NCBI GenBank assembly: GCA_030220185.1
Contig: JASPKZ010009732.1
Location: 1-64,000, forward strand
From: Diploptera punctata
Taxonomy: Eukaryota; Arthropoda; Insecta; Blattodea; Blaberidae
Direction of reading: 5' to 3'
DNA length: 64,000 bases
Shown here in pieces: positions 30,020 through 41,869 of the stretch. The stretch's first letter is position 1. Each line of letters starts with the position of its first letter. The translations under genes and the position numbers were made by a program. The notes beneath the pieces were generated by a model that saw nothing but the letters and a program-made list of their open reading frames with translations, made no database searches and was not told where the DNA came from.

Positions 30020-31144
30020 AGGCCGGTTTAACACGCTACGTCTTATTGTACGTTTTGTCGATCATGCAAAACGGAATTACAAAACGTAAGTTTTGTCTAG
30101 TGTTTACACAGTAACGTTGTCCCCTCCATTTTCTACCTTAGTTACAATCCAGACTCTAGTTGTAGTGATTTTTTCTTAATAAAATGAGACAGACATAATT
30201 GATTTGATTTACAATGGTCAACATATTTTTTTGTCTTATGAGTACCAATAGTTGTACTTGATGCAGTTTTTTATCGTGTTTTCAAATATGTATTCAGAAT
30301 TTCTCCATCACCCACAGTTTTTTTTATTTCAATTTCAATTAATGGATTTAAATAATTATTTTTTAATAAACGTTTTTTCGTCCATTGTAAAATAAAACCA
30401 AATGAGCTAACTCAAATGGTTTCAGCTATGGAAAAAGAAATATCAAGGCAAATGGAATCCTAATATGTTGGCCGGTTATTGTTGGACCATCAGGAGGGAT
30501 GCTCCACAGCGAAATATAGCAGAAAATCGCATTTCTTACTTTCTAGGTGAGTCCGAATGTTCGAATATTGTGTAATTACGAATGTAGAAAATATTTAAGT
30601 GTTTGAAATAAATTATAAATGACCTGTGTCTCGGAAACATTGCGTGATGGAGAAAAAACCGATATCATATTTGAATTCAGGAGAAAAAATACTATCAGAA
30701 TCACATATTTTTCTTTCGGAGACAAAAAAAAAACGTTTTTTTTGTTGCTCAGTGTTATGATGAAGTCCAGTTGCTTTCTTTTATTTTTTCCCCATAAGGA
30801 TTCAACGACTAGGAGGAAAAAGTGATGAAGAGAAAAAAGACGGTCAAGAGAGCGGTTTCTGAAAAGAAGTCAGTATTCCTTTGTCCTGTTACTGAAAGAA
30901 CTGAGAGGCGAACCTGATGACTGGCGCAATTGTTTGCGAATGAACACCTCAGTCTACAGTCAACTGCTGGAGTTGGTAACAACATACATACAGAAACAAG
31001 ACACCTGCATGAGAAAAACATTAAAGGAACATACAAAACGGAATACAAAACGTACGTTTTGTCCGAAAAATGATACTTCTCCCATCAGTTCAATTGGTCC
31101 TGTCCTATAAAACGTCCAAGAAGACGCATCGTGTAAACCGGCCT
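30020..31144 (+). mobile_element. PIF/Harbinger element, non-autonomous
   Basis: Inverted ends aggccggtttaacacgctac (left) and a right-end mirror aggccggtttacacgatgcg are flanked by TTA at 30017-30019 and 31145-31147, the 3-bp duplication of PIF/Harbinger. It is 1,125 bp. Inside are a truncated transposase N-terminus (30832-31074) and a second short conserved coding piece (MLADYCWTLRRDAPQAKY-like, about 30415-30540) ending at a donor-like C/TAGGTGAGT. The DDE catalytic domain is missing. Confidence 0.75.
30832..31074 (+). pseudogene. Harbinger transposase N-terminal fragment
   Basis: A continuous frame reads SFVLLLKELRGEPDDWRN, CLRMNTSVYSQLLELV and TTYIQKQDTCMRKTL. This pattern (FLRM ... F..LL..V.P.I.KQDT.MR) is the segment just before the DDE nuclease in PIF/Harbinger transposases. 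It runs into the right terminal region with no catalytic residues. No ATG of its own: an upstream stop is at 30826-30828. Confidence 0.65.
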
Positions 31145-31149
31145 TTAGT

Positions 31150-31680
31150 TTGATGTTGGTGAATCTGTAATGGGAGAGTGGAATGAAACCAAGTTTAAAA
31201 CAGTGATGTAACTGGTAGCGAAGCAATTTATATGAGAAATGGGAATCACTTCCTGTCACAATCGAACAGCATCATACAAATGTAATTAACGTCTCTATCC
31301 TACACCATTATGTCCCTTATCGACCAGTTAAATGCAATACTCGCCACCATCTTTCATTCCTCCAGGAACGTCCATTCAACTGTGTTCCTTAAACATCTTC
31401 TAACCAGCCAGTGTATATACTAACCGGCAATTTAAGTTAACCATTTCAATCGCATTGTAGTACCTGAACAATTTCACATTTAAAATATCTGATAATGTAG
31501 AGTAGACAAAGTTTTGGAACGATATGTTACACAGAGAGGAATTTCTTTTTTGAGAAATACAAACTTTCAAACGCGTCATTTCCGAGTTATGAAACATTGA
31601 CCAAAGTCCGTGCCAGTAAGGTTCGAAAATTGAACGAAAAACATTGCAAAAAATAATGGCTTCAATGATTTAAAAAAATA
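31150..31680. other. no recognisable feature
   Basis: Moderate composition, only short frames on either strand, no match elsewhere in the window. Confidence 0.4.
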
Positions 31681-31682
31681 AT

Positions 31683-31885
31683 AACAATAATAATAATGTT
31701 GTATTTATTCTGTCAGAGTTAAGGCCATTAGGCCTTCTCTTCCACTCAACCAGCACAAATTACAAATACATATTTGACAATGTAGATTATATATACACTA
31801 TACTAATTAGACAAACCCGTAAAAAAATTAACATACTTAACTAAACTAAAAAAATAATGACAAAATTAAGTGGATAACCCTCACA
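31683..31885 (-). repeat. LINE-B 3' UTR fragment
   Basis: ttaaggccattaggccttct, cttccactcaaccag and the aataataat tail at the left match the 3' end of LINE-B at about 39830-40100. Confidence 0.65.
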
Positions 31886-31889
31886 CTCA

Positions 31890-32410
31890 CATTCACTAGC
31901 CCACTGGCATTATCGAACCCGTAGATTCATGGCCGCGCGGACATACGTTTTACACATCCCTATCCTGAGCTAACGTTTTTCAATAATCCCCTGTATAATC
32001 TACTTCCCTCAAATCATGATTAATGGTATTCTCTCACTTAATTCTTGGCCTGCCTACTAGACGCTTTCCTTCGGTTTTCCTACAAGGAGTTTCCATGTTC
32101 CTCTTCTATTCCCCATTCATGTCACATGTTTTGCCCATCGCAGTATATGGTACTTATCTGTTCTTATTATATCTGGTTTCCATAAAGATAATGTAGCTTA
32201 ATGTTAGGTTAGTCTTCTCCATTTGCCTGTTCATCTCTCTTTACTCCAAACATTTTATAAACAGTTGATTCTCAGATACTAATAATATATTTTCCTCTCT
32301 TACAGTAAAAATCCATGTTTCACTTCTATGTAGTTTAACTGGAAGGTAACAGTTTTATATATTTTACTTTAACGTTTTGTTAGAGGAGTTGGGGATGACG
32401 AGATTTCGCT
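31890..32410 (-). pseudogene. LINE-A ORF2 C-terminal region
   Basis: From the 3' tail (ctggcattatcgaacccgta) through the RWENN, RAWKLL and KPDIIR coding regions to the gttggggatgacgagat stretch, with many frameshifts. Confidence 0.7.
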
Positions 32411-32432
32411 GCAAATGTGTGTTGTGTGTATA

Positions 32433-33133
32433 CAGGGTGTTGCAAAAAACACCGACAACGGAGGTGAGGTGGTATATTGAGATATGTTGACCATTTTTCA
32501 ATAAGGTACCAATGTCCGGAAATGATGCGTTTTCAGACTATGAGTAGCTAACTTCTTAACTGTTCCCTTAGTTGGATTTCAAGACACAATACTTCACAAT
32601 ACTGTCACAGTCATATTAAATTATCAAAATATCCACCTCCCATCTCATTGCAGAGCGTTCATCGACGATGTAGTGATTGGCGCACTCGTTTGAATTATTT
32701 TTTATAACAGCATTGATTCGGGTTATACGATCCATACGTGTCTCTACTGGAGTCTGATAAACAGACTGTTTCATGTCGACCCACAAAAAGTAGATCGAAG
32801 AGGATAAGATCAGGTGATCTGGGAGGCCATGGGACTGGTCTCCCTCTGCCAATCCATCGACCTGGATACGTGTATCCAAATGTCTCCTCAATTTGGCATC
32901 GAAGTGAGCTGGGAGTTCCGTCGTGTTGCAGCCACATTCCTTTTCGAAGCCACATATCATAGGTTCCGTACCTGTTGACGTGTAGTCAAGTAATGAGCCT
33001 TCAAATCCTTCGAACAACCTGATCTTGAGACATAATTACTAGTCTGTGTGAAAACGCATAATTTCCGGACATTGGTAACCTTATTAAAATTATCAACATA
33101 TGTCCGTTCTCGATTTTTTTTGCAACCTGTGTG
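32433..33133 (-). mobile_element. Tc1/mariner-type element with transposase C-terminal half
   Basis: Long inverted ends share accaatgtccggaaatgatg and gttgcaaaaaa. The minus strand reads MWLRKGMWLQHDGTPSS (second aspartate, HDG), YPGRWIGRG and PVPWPPRSPDLILFDLLF (third aspartate), then in another frame QTPVETRMDRITRINAVIK. These are hallmark blocks of IS630/Tc1/mariner transposases. The first catalytic aspartate and the N-terminus are missing, and frameshifts split the rest. Confidence 0.8.
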
Positions 33134-33159
33134 TGTAATATATATATTTACATGATAAG

Positions 33160-33350
33160 AAAAATAAATGCCTGGACGGGATTTGAACCCGGAGCTCTGG
33201 GTTGGAGAATATATATATATTATATACATAAGAAAGATATGTTTTGTATTGGATTTGCCCGGGTGTTGTAATGGATAGCATGTTGGGTACCAACCCAGAG
33301 GTCCGGGTTCAAATCCCCGTCCAGGAATTTATTTTTCCTATCGTGTCATA
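33160..33350. repeat. SINE-4 inverted pair, tRNA-headed
   Basis: A minus-strand head (33170-33212) and a plus-strand head (33255-33330) face each other. The plus copy has tgtaatggatagcatg and box B GGTTCAAATCCCC. A further degraded plus copy is at 34035-34125. Confidence 0.65.
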
Positions 33351-33399
33351 TTAAGCTTGCATTGCTCAATGTCAAAAATTTAATTATAACATCGACTAT

Positions 33400-33835
33400 T
33401 TAACTCATGCCCAAAATGGAGTCAATGACCAATCATGTTCAATGATTTCTGTTTTACAACCAATCAGAGTCGTGTTTCACCCAAATATTTATCAGTGTTA
33501 TAATTACCATATTAAGAAAAGCTCCTCCTTACAATATTGCGTTCCTTTGGCAGGTAAATAGTATGATCTGGTTGCAGTGATAAACAAAAGAAGCAGTAGA
33601 AGCGTTACCTATCGTTTCTCATTTGTTTTCAAACATCGCCGTTTACATTTAATATATAAATATTTTAAAATTAACTATAGTTAAATAAATGATTTGTGAG
33701 TAAACAGCTTAATTTTATTCGTTAAATAGTCCTAACAAATGCCACTCTTGATTTCCAAATTCTCTAGATAAATTCACTCCTCACTTCGTGAGTCGTGAAT
33801 TTATCGATAATTTGGAAATCACTCGTGGCATTACT
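33400..33835 (-). repeat. family D copy
   Basis: Minus-strand copy with both CCAAT boxes (gaccaatca; caaccaatca) and, at its end, the 72-bp palindrome tgatttccaaattctctaga ... and mirror (33757-33829). Confidence 0.8.
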
Positions 33836-33954
33836 TATGATAAAGCGTCACTGCTATAAAGTAAAAATATTCTCTTTAATTTGCTTACTTGTTATAGTCA
33901 GCTACTAGTTGGCATTGAAGACCGAGTTCTCACTCCATCTAGTAATAATGGAGA

Positions 33955-33979
33955 ATATAATATATATATATTATATATA

Positions 33980-34016
<37 letters not shown>

Positions 34017-34205
34017 GTTTTTATATGGAATTTTCCCGTTAGTGTGTAATGGGTTGCATGGCCGGGGTACCAACCCAGAAGGTCAAATCACGTCGTCATT
34101 TATTTTTTCTTATGTATGCACACTATTAAGCTTGCAGTAACTCATATGCCAAACAATTTAATTTATAACATATATATTATATATATATATATATATATAA
34201 TACTT
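33955..34205. repeat. AT-repeat tracts with degraded SINE-4
   Basis: TA-repeat runs at 33958-34013 and 34168-34200 flank a degraded SINE-4 head (34035-34125). Confidence 0.75.
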
Positions 34206-34284
34206 CTTTTAGTAGCATGAGTTTCAGCGTTGAGGCTAATGTTCAATTTCTTTCTGGAATTTAATATCTCTAAACTAACTCTAA

Positions 34285-34690
34285 CCAACTAACTCACTGC
34301 GCACTATCGAACCCGTAGGTTCATGGCCACGCGGACGTAAAGGCTCTCCACATATCCCTATCCTGAGGCCACTGCGTTCCAATCATCCCGTTGTATAATC
34401 TAATTCCCTCAAATCATAGTTAATGTTATTGTCACACCCATTCTTGCGTTCTACCACCTGGGCGTTTTCCCTCTGTTTTTTTCCTGCAGAGCTTCCAAGC
34501 ATTTCTTTCATTCCCCAGTCTTGCTACATGTTCCCTGTCCATTTCAAGTCTAATACGGGCCTTACCCTGTTTCTCATTAATACGTGACTTCCTATAAAGA
34601 CTATGATAGTTCACTATTATGTATTCTTCTCCATTCACCATGTCCTGTTTCATCTCGCATTGGTCCAACAAATTTTCTATAACAGTAATT
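34285..34690 (-). pseudogene. LINE-A tail fragment
   Basis: tgcgcactatcgaacccgta through the GPKRDEQ-coding region, with many single-base indels, more than other copies. Confidence 0.65.
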
Positions 34691-34734
34691 ATGTACAGCT
34701 TAATAGTACCAATGAGTGAGGTGTAATCAATAAT

Positions 34735-34805
34735 AAATACATAATAATAATAATAATAATGAAATAATAATAATAATAATAATTATTATGATATGTTATT
34801 ATTAT
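34735..34805. repeat. (AAT)n microsatellite
   Basis: Interrupted runs of aat/taa units. Confidence 0.85.
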
Positions 34806-34919
34806 AGTGTTATATTAGAGGTTGTGAAGGAATTTGAGTACTTGGGGTGAAAGTAGATAAAGAGGATAGACAAAGAAGTGACATTAAGAACAGAAAAAAT
34901 AATTAAAGATAGCGCAAAG

Positions 34920-35285
34920 ACAATGGTGGTGCAGCTTGCGAATTCCTATGACCCCCTAGAGCTATGCTGGCGTTAGCATTGCTACTGGTAGGACCTTCTG
35001 ATGTCGGACAGGTCTAGGGGTAGGGATCAGACAAAGAAGTACTCCAGAAGAGAAACCAACAGCGGATGTGGCGGAGAAGGAGGATTCCTTTCAAACGGCA
35101 CAAAAGACAAGAACGGATATCTTAAGGGATATCAGTCTCTAAGCATGTCGCTGAAAGCAACTGGTCTAGGGGAAAACGAAACCCCCAAATTACAGGACTC
35201 TGGCCAGATTGCGGGGTCTAGCGTTAGGTTAGCTCCCTATCACAGTAAAAACAAACCTGCCTTTCAAGCCTCAATATGAATCAGC
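34920..35285 (+). repeat. family L repeat segment
   Basis: A GC-richer stretch whose 92-codon frame (35001-35279, QTKKYSRRETNSGCG) has no domain I recognise. The end resembles 2500-2570. It probably belongs to the 5' part of a LINE. Confidence 0.35.
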
Positions 35286-35289
35286 CCGG

Positions 35290-36095
35290 CGGATTAATTG
35301 TACTGTTTATCTGTCCAATGTAGATCACACTTTGACATTTAACTCCCAATGTAGTACTCCGCGCAGCACGTGTAAGAATGCAGGCGAACCATGTCAGCTG
35401 TTTGTTACAAACCGATAAATTGATTATATGCAACAACAATCGTTTTAATTTTCAATGTTGTCAGTTGTACAGTATTAACATTCACAATGGTATGTCGAAA
35501 ACTAATTAAATTATAATTGTTCATATTAAACAAATTAATTTAAATCAAACCTTTAAATTAAAATAACTGTGCTTACAGTAATAAAAAAAAACCTATGCTC
35601 CTTGTGATGAACTGTACACTTCACAAAATTGTCCACCGCTCTTAAAGCAGGCTTAGGTTTTTCTTCTTTTTTGTTGGGGTTTTTGATATTACCAGTTACT
35701 TTTTTTTTAATTCCCTGCGAACATGTACAATACTACTCTCCTACACACCAGTATATTCTGCAGTTAATTTAAATATATCGTTCACTACAGTGCAAAATTA
35801 TGCTCCATAAATTTACACAATACATTTACCATCATTTTTTCATCAACTCTAAGCAATTTCACTTTGTGCTTCTAATAATTTTGATCACCACATTGCATCG
35901 CCGAGTTAAGTTAACATAAACTACCCGACAGCTGCCATATTGGTAACTGACATTTCAACTTCCTCTCAAGAATCTTCAGTTTTCAAAACAAATGCGAATT
36001 TTTAGTTAGTTCTCCGACCTTCGAACAAATATATAGATATATACTGTATTCTGATCAAATATAGTTAACATAAATATCTTAAATATGCAATTATA
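35290..36095. other. no recognisable feature
   Basis: AT-rich; no clear frame or repeat match. Confidence 0.4.
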
Positions 36096-36744
36096 TTAAT
36101 TGAGTGCACGAACTATTTTTTAGCTTCCGCCGAACTGTGCTTTCGTCAAGAACGAATCGCAGTAACTGCAGTAGTCCATGTGCTTCGTGGATTTACCCGC
36201 CCCATTTATTTCCTGAAGTGTCTTTCTTATGCTGGACAGAAAATAGACACAAGCGAATCAATTGGAATAAGAAAAATATACATAGGAACCTGGACTGTAA
36301 TGACTAGGGCTCGGATATGAAGTTAGATTAAGTGCACTCTTACTATACATAATATTGTTTAATGAGAGAGTGGTAGGGAGTGTAGTAGCACCAGTCTTGA
36401 CTAGTATGGTATTTGTGGTGTACTGTTTACAGGAGGTATAGGGCGAGTAATGAAAATAACTTAACTAATTGTGGATTACAAGTTTATTTTGTTGCATAAA
36501 ATATTTTTTAACTTATTAAATTAAACGCTACAGAACAAAAAAAAGTTACATAAATTTATAAATTCCCGTACATAAATTCTATTTGTGCATCTATAAATAC
36601 AATGCCGGCATACAGTATTTAAAAAAATAACAAGTTCAATTATTTCTGCACACATTATTTTCTTCGTACAGTTTTAAATAAAGAGGTAACACAAAACAAA
36701 GTATGTGTACTGTACATAATATTTTTAAAACCCTGTTAGTTAAA

Positions 36745-38290
36745 CTAGTTTCGCTTCTGTAGAGCTGTTTACAATGAATAACAATGTATTCTCCGTAAAA
36801 GTTTCAAAAGAAAAAAATCTTCGGTGACTGTTGAAGCAAAGAGTTATATTTCAGAAAAAACTCCTTTCTACTTCACATGAGGTAACAGGTGCAAAAACAG
36901 AAAGTAGGGTATAATACAGGTTATCTAACATGGAGACCAGTACCCCCCCCATGTTCTTGTTATCGTTTAGGAAAATCCTTTATATTGCAAATGACTAAGT
37001 ATTCATGGTTTTTCAGCAATACACTTTGTAATTTCTGTTTTGCAATTTCAGATGCCCAACTAACCTACTGTTCCGTTCTTCAAAATGTGGCGATAAATTT
37101 TTTTACCAGTTTTATGGAATCAATATCAATGCTATATGTGAAGATTTCCAGTTTGTATTATTATTGAATTTATAAGGTTGATCTTTGTAGACGTTGTTGA
37201 TTACCAGCAAAATTTTGATTACAGTTGTTCTGACATCAGAGATTTCACCATTTTTATCGCCGAACTTTCTTCAGCCATTCCAAATTGTATTAACGACTTA
37301 ACCATTCACATTAATTATGCTGTTGTAAGTAGTATGCAGTGGTCTGCAAACCAAGTCCCCCATTGAGTTAAAATGAGGTTGAGGTGGACCCAAAGGGATT
37401 TGTGATGCAATTTCCTTAAAATTTTGATTCCTAGAAGGGGCCTTTACAAATATCTTCTCATGTTTGATACCAAAATTGCCCACATCAGAGAAAGAAACGC
37501 CAACCTAATTCTTTCAGGCTACTCGGTGAAGTCATGGGCCAGCCCAGTTAGATGTATTATTTTCGGATTATCGTTATTTAATTCTGGAAGGCTGCTTTCA
37601 ACATATAAGGGGCTGCGTCTGTGTACAAATATAAAACAATTGTCTCTTTTTTATTTAATGGGGTCATAGAAGAGACATAGCATTTTCAAAAAGGGTTGTC
37701 GATTTCAGAAGAATGGTTGACTTTATTTAAAGACCTCGGTAGTTAACAAAAAATGTATTCCCGGGGTTTTCAGGTGATAATATCCCCACATCACATTTCC
37801 TACAGACCTTCTGGACGCATCCTTGGTTTCATCGATTGACACCCATATTTATGATCTGCCACAGATTCTATGTATTCAGAACGTCTTCATAACAAGGAGA
37901 TAAATAATACCTGCGTAAAGTTGTTTCAATAAGGAATTTTTCTTCCCGTAAATTTCTCATAAATTTATAAGCTGGATTTCACACTTTTTTTGAAAGGAAT
38001 ATTCGCGGAAACCATCATTTCGCATAAATCCTTGTAAAATTCACGATGATTACAAGTGTCTGAAAATCCTTATGCAGATGACTGTATTTCATCGTCAAGC
38101 TTATATTTTACATTCCCAATGGTGTGTTTTAGATTTGCACTGACTCTTGATAAAAATTCTTCTCTCCCTCTTCAACTCTACATTACAACAATTTGCAAAA
38201 TATTTTATCTTTCTTTAGGCAAAAATACTCACGGTCGTAATCACGTACAAGTGAATTCATCTTGTGTGTGTTTGGGTTTCAGCATGTTGT
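36745..38290 (-). pseudogene. hAT transposase pseudogene
   Basis: Minus strand, N to C: YSFQKKCEIQL, GRS-IWVSIDETKDASRRSV (catalytic-aspartate region, SIDET), TPGIHFLLTTEVFK, KIIHLTGLAHDFTE, FVKAPSRNQNFKEIASQIP, TQWGTWFADHCI, and finally FAPVTSCEVERSFF followed by SHRRFFSF, the hAT dimerisation motif. Frameshifts and stops are scattered throughout. The order matches a family of BED-type/DUF659-like hAT transposases common in insects. Inactive. Confidence 0.75.
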
Positions 38291-38301
38291 AATCATTCAT
38301 C

Positions 38302-40102
38302 TAAAGTTAAAACGCCCTCACCCCGAACGACTTTCGACCCATTAGCATTTTAACCATACCCTTTTCAAAAGCTCTGGAACGATTAGTCCATAAACACGAC
38401 TGACTACCTAAATGAATACAACCTTCTAGATCAATTTCATCAAGCTTCAGGACAGGACACAATACAAATACTGCTCTACTAAATATTTGCGAAGACATAC
38501 GCGAAGCTGCTGATAATCGAAAACTTACCTTTCTTACATTACCTGGACTTCAGTAAAGCATTCGACATGGTAGACTTGGACTTATTGTTGCATAAACTTA
38601 AAAAAACCTCTTAATCTCTGATAATCCCACCAGAAATGGTTCAATTCCTACCTTCATGAGCGCCAGCAATCTGTTGTAGGAAATCATGCATTATGTTCTC
38701 TTGGTCCTTCTGTAAAGCTGGGGTTCCACAGGGTTCGGTGCTTAGACCTTTGCCTTTTTTCAATCTACATAATGACATATCTAACTCCCTAATGCATTGC
38801 AAACATAATTTATTTGCAGACGACATGCAAATCTACATCCACACAGACAAATACTCACTAAATGACGCTGTTGCCATAATTAACGAGGATCTTGACTCAC
38901 TAATGACTTGGACAGTTAAATATGGACTGAAATAAATCCTAGAAAGTCACAATCAATCATTATGGGTCACCAGAGACTATTATCTACAATTACCTAAACA
39001 CAGACTCGCATGTGTCACTAAATGGAGTTCAAATTCCTTATAGTGAGACAGTAAATATTCTAGGAGTATTTATTAATAAATTAAATTGGAATACACAAAT
39101 AAACCATACATGCAAAACAGTCTTCTCAATAATACATTCATTAAATCGTGTACGAAATTGTTTGCCATTCGCTCCTTAGGAAAATGTTAGTAGAAACACT
39201 TGCAATGCCCCCATTTTGATTATTGTGACACTCTTTTTACATACTTAAATATTATTTCCACTCAAAGACTTCAACGTTGTTCATAATTCCTGCGCACGTT
39301 TTATTTGTGGTATTCGCAAATTTGACCATGTTCACACCGTCCCTGGAACAATTATCGTGGCTTCGTCTAAAAGATCGTAGAACTGTCCATTCCTTATCCC
39401 TTCTCTAAAAAATACTTCACACATCATCGCCTAATTATTTATCACGCCACTTCATTAGACTATCCGACACACATAATATTGACACTCGATCCCATCAGCA
39501 CATTGTCCTATATATCCCGCCTCATCACACTGTATATTATTCTTTATCTTTTTACGGTCTCACTTACCAAAATCATGGAATTCCCTTCCGTCCTATGTCA
39601 GAGACTGTCAAACTATAAACATCCTTCAAAAACGAACTAAAATAATTATTTAATAACAAACTAAGTTATACACCTCACTGATAATATTCCTTTTAGCAAT
39701 ATTAATATATTTGATTATTTATGAAAATATATTATTAATAACAAATATTTTTATTTGTTTTGGTTTTAAATATTGAATAATCGTAAAATTAGTTTTCTAT
39801 ATCTCATTATTTTCCTTTGTTTTTTATATACACTAGAACAGGGACAATTTAATATGCCTTGCTTGTATATATTTTATTATTAGTTTTAGTCTTAATTTTA
39901 ACTAATATTAACTGGTTGTATTATAGATCGTAATATATTAGATATTATCTTTTTGATCAAATTTTTACTTAGTGTTTAATATTAGAGTTAATTAAGATGT
40001 GTTATATTCTGATGTAATATATGTTTGTCCTGGTGAGTGGAAGAGAAGGCCACATGGCCTTAACTCCACCAGGCTAAATAAATCTAATCTGAATCTAATC
40101 TA
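38302..40102 (+). mobile_element. LINE-B, CR1/Jockey-like, 5'-truncated
   Basis: Reverse transcriptase blocks in order: NDFRPISIL, KALERLVHKHD, FRTGHNTNTALLNICEDIRE, then the open frame 38693-38935 with GVPQGSVLRP and FADDMQIYIH (catalytic ADD box). The C-terminal part reads LSWLRLKDRRTVHSLSLL and LTYQNHGIPFRP. The 3' UTR ends gtggaagagaaggccacatg then a tctaat-type tail. Direct repeats attcatc at 38295-38301 and 40103-40109 flank it. Many frameshifts. Confidence 0.8.
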
Positions 40103-40274
40103 ATTCATCAGATCGTGGTGATCGGTATTTTGACTTGACTGCATACTATACTTGTAGCAGCACAGCAAAGACGCCCACTGACTGTGGCAATGCGCACGGC
40201 GGGACAGGATAGCTACTTGGTAGCCAACTGTTTGAAAGCGACACGGCAATGAGGCTCGGAGCTCTAGTAATGAC

Positions 40275-40716
40275 GTTACTTAAACCGGGTAAAATGCAAG
40301 AATTTTCTGATAAGCTTAATAAAATAAAGGCGGATATTATAACTTTACAAAAAAAAAGAGATGGGATGGAGACGGAATAATTAATAAAAGGGATTATGTA
40401 TTATATTATAGTGGTTAAAAAAAAAAAGCTGGCCAGGCTCCAAACTGGTTTTCTTTGTGAAAAAGAAAATCAGTTATATTTTAATGATTTTGTTCCTATT
40501 AATGCAAGGTTATGTAAACTAAGAATTAACTGCAAGTATAATAATTGTACTTTGTTTAATGTTTATGCACCAACTGAGGAGAAATCAGTAGAAATAAAAG
40601 AACAATTTTATGAAGATATGCAAAATGCATTGAATAGTATCCCTAAAAGTGGTACTATTATAGTGTTAGGAAATTCCAACGCACAATCGGCAAAGAAGAT
40701 TGGTTTATATCAGTAA
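40275..40716 (+). pseudogene. LINE-C endonuclease domain, 3' part
   Basis: APE-type endonuclease. A frame with one break reads KADIITLQKKRWDGDGIIN, then CTLFNVYAPTEEKS and TIIVLGNSNAQSAKK. The family pattern there is LGDFNAK, so two catalytic-region residues are altered. The first residues (IGTWTVMT) lie at 36281-36304, before the hAT insertion. Confidence 0.75.
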
Positions 40717-40726
40717 CAGGTAAATA

Positions 40727-41093
40727 CAGGCTGTTACCGAAATGAGTTGCAGATATTCGTGTGGTGGTAGGGAACATCCATACAAGTATTTTAACACAAT
40801 GAACTTGTGGGTCGGAAATGCATTGGTTATTGGTCTACAGAACAAAACAGTATTTAAAATTGTTGAACACATTGTTGTTTATTTTTAATTCTAAGAAAAA
40901 TGGAAAGTATTATATGTTATTTTACAGTAATTGTTGGAGATGGCGACCATTGACCTGGATACACAGTTCCGCTCGTCTCACCTCGGACCGATGAACTCTA
41001 AGAAACATATCTGGATGCTCCCTGATTTCCGCAGTCGCTGCCACGATCCTTGCTACAAGCTCTGGAGCTGTGCATCCAGGTCAATGGTCGACA
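40727..41093 (-). mobile_element. Tc1/mariner-type element, transposase C-terminus only
   Basis: Minus strand reads APELVARIVAATAEIREHPD and RAELCIQVNGRHLQQLL, the extreme C-terminus of the transposase family also seen at 22419. The left end caggctgttaccgaaatgag resembles a terminal repeat; TA flanks both sides. Inserted in LINE-C. Confidence 0.7.
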
Positions 41094-41524
41094 TATAGAT
41101 AAAAAATGGAACAAATTTAAATAATAGAAATAATGGAAACTGCAAAGTAATTAATTCAAAAGCAGGAAACAAGTTAGGAATGAATGGTGGGACGATTGCA
41201 AAATATTATAGATAAGAAATAAGCAAGGAAGAATATATACAAATTAATACAAGAGACTAATCAATAATATTAATAGCGTCATGAGAAAAGAAAAGCAAAT
41301 AAAATATGCCGAGACAGAAAGAAGGAATGGATATAAAAAAATTAGTAATGATAGAAAGACATTTTTAGATTTAATGATGTTGGAAAACATTTCAATAATG
41401 TCAAGAATTTTAATAGTTTCAGACGTACTATTTTAATGTGGTGAAGACTCAGAAGGTTCAATTCAATCAGAAACAGACGGAGAGAATATTTTAATAATGT
41501 CTTTAGATTAAATCAGTTTTGAAG

Positions 41525-41720
41525 ATGAAATCAGACAACGCTACAGATAGTATAAGTGTCACAGGATTGACGATCGGGGCAAGAGGTACTATACCAGGAA
41601 TTTCTTAGATTTGGACAGAGTCTTATCTTTCTAAAATTGTCACTCCCACTGCCGTTAGAGGATCAATTTTATTTTAAGAAACCATTGTTACAAAATTTCT
41701 AGTTTATAGTAGGTATAATT
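41525..41720 (+). pseudogene. unassigned retroelement coding scrap
   Basis: The plus strand reads TGLTIGARGTIPGIS and, after frameshifts, PTAVRGSILF, a segment seen at the end of certain insect reverse transcriptases. It does not fit the LINE-C order, so 41430-41860 may be another insertion. Confidence 0.4.
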
Positions 41721-41869
41721 CAATTACAATTTGAAATTTTTTAATGTATTTACAAAATGTATTTAATCAATTTCGAAAATTAATTGTTTGCATCACTTTG
41801 TCCTTGACGCAATCCTCTAATGAGGAAAGTTGTATATAATAAAAAAATATAAATGAAGAAAGACACCTA

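Larger units (their letters stand above)
36305..40266 (-). mobile_element. hAT transposon with 8-bp target duplication
   Basis: GTAATGAC occurs exactly at 36297-36304 and 40267-40274. The short inverted ends are TAGGGCTCGGA (left) and TAGAGCTCCGA (right mirror), 9 of 11 identical. The 8-bp duplication and the transposase remnant inside assign it to hAT. It is inserted in the endonuclease coding of LINE-C and itself contains LINE-B (38302-40102); without that it is about 2.16 kb. Confidence 0.8.

Noticed and set aside
32738..32962. Plus-strand 74-codon frame
   Set aside because: Antisense to the WPPRSPDL transposase block on the minus strand.
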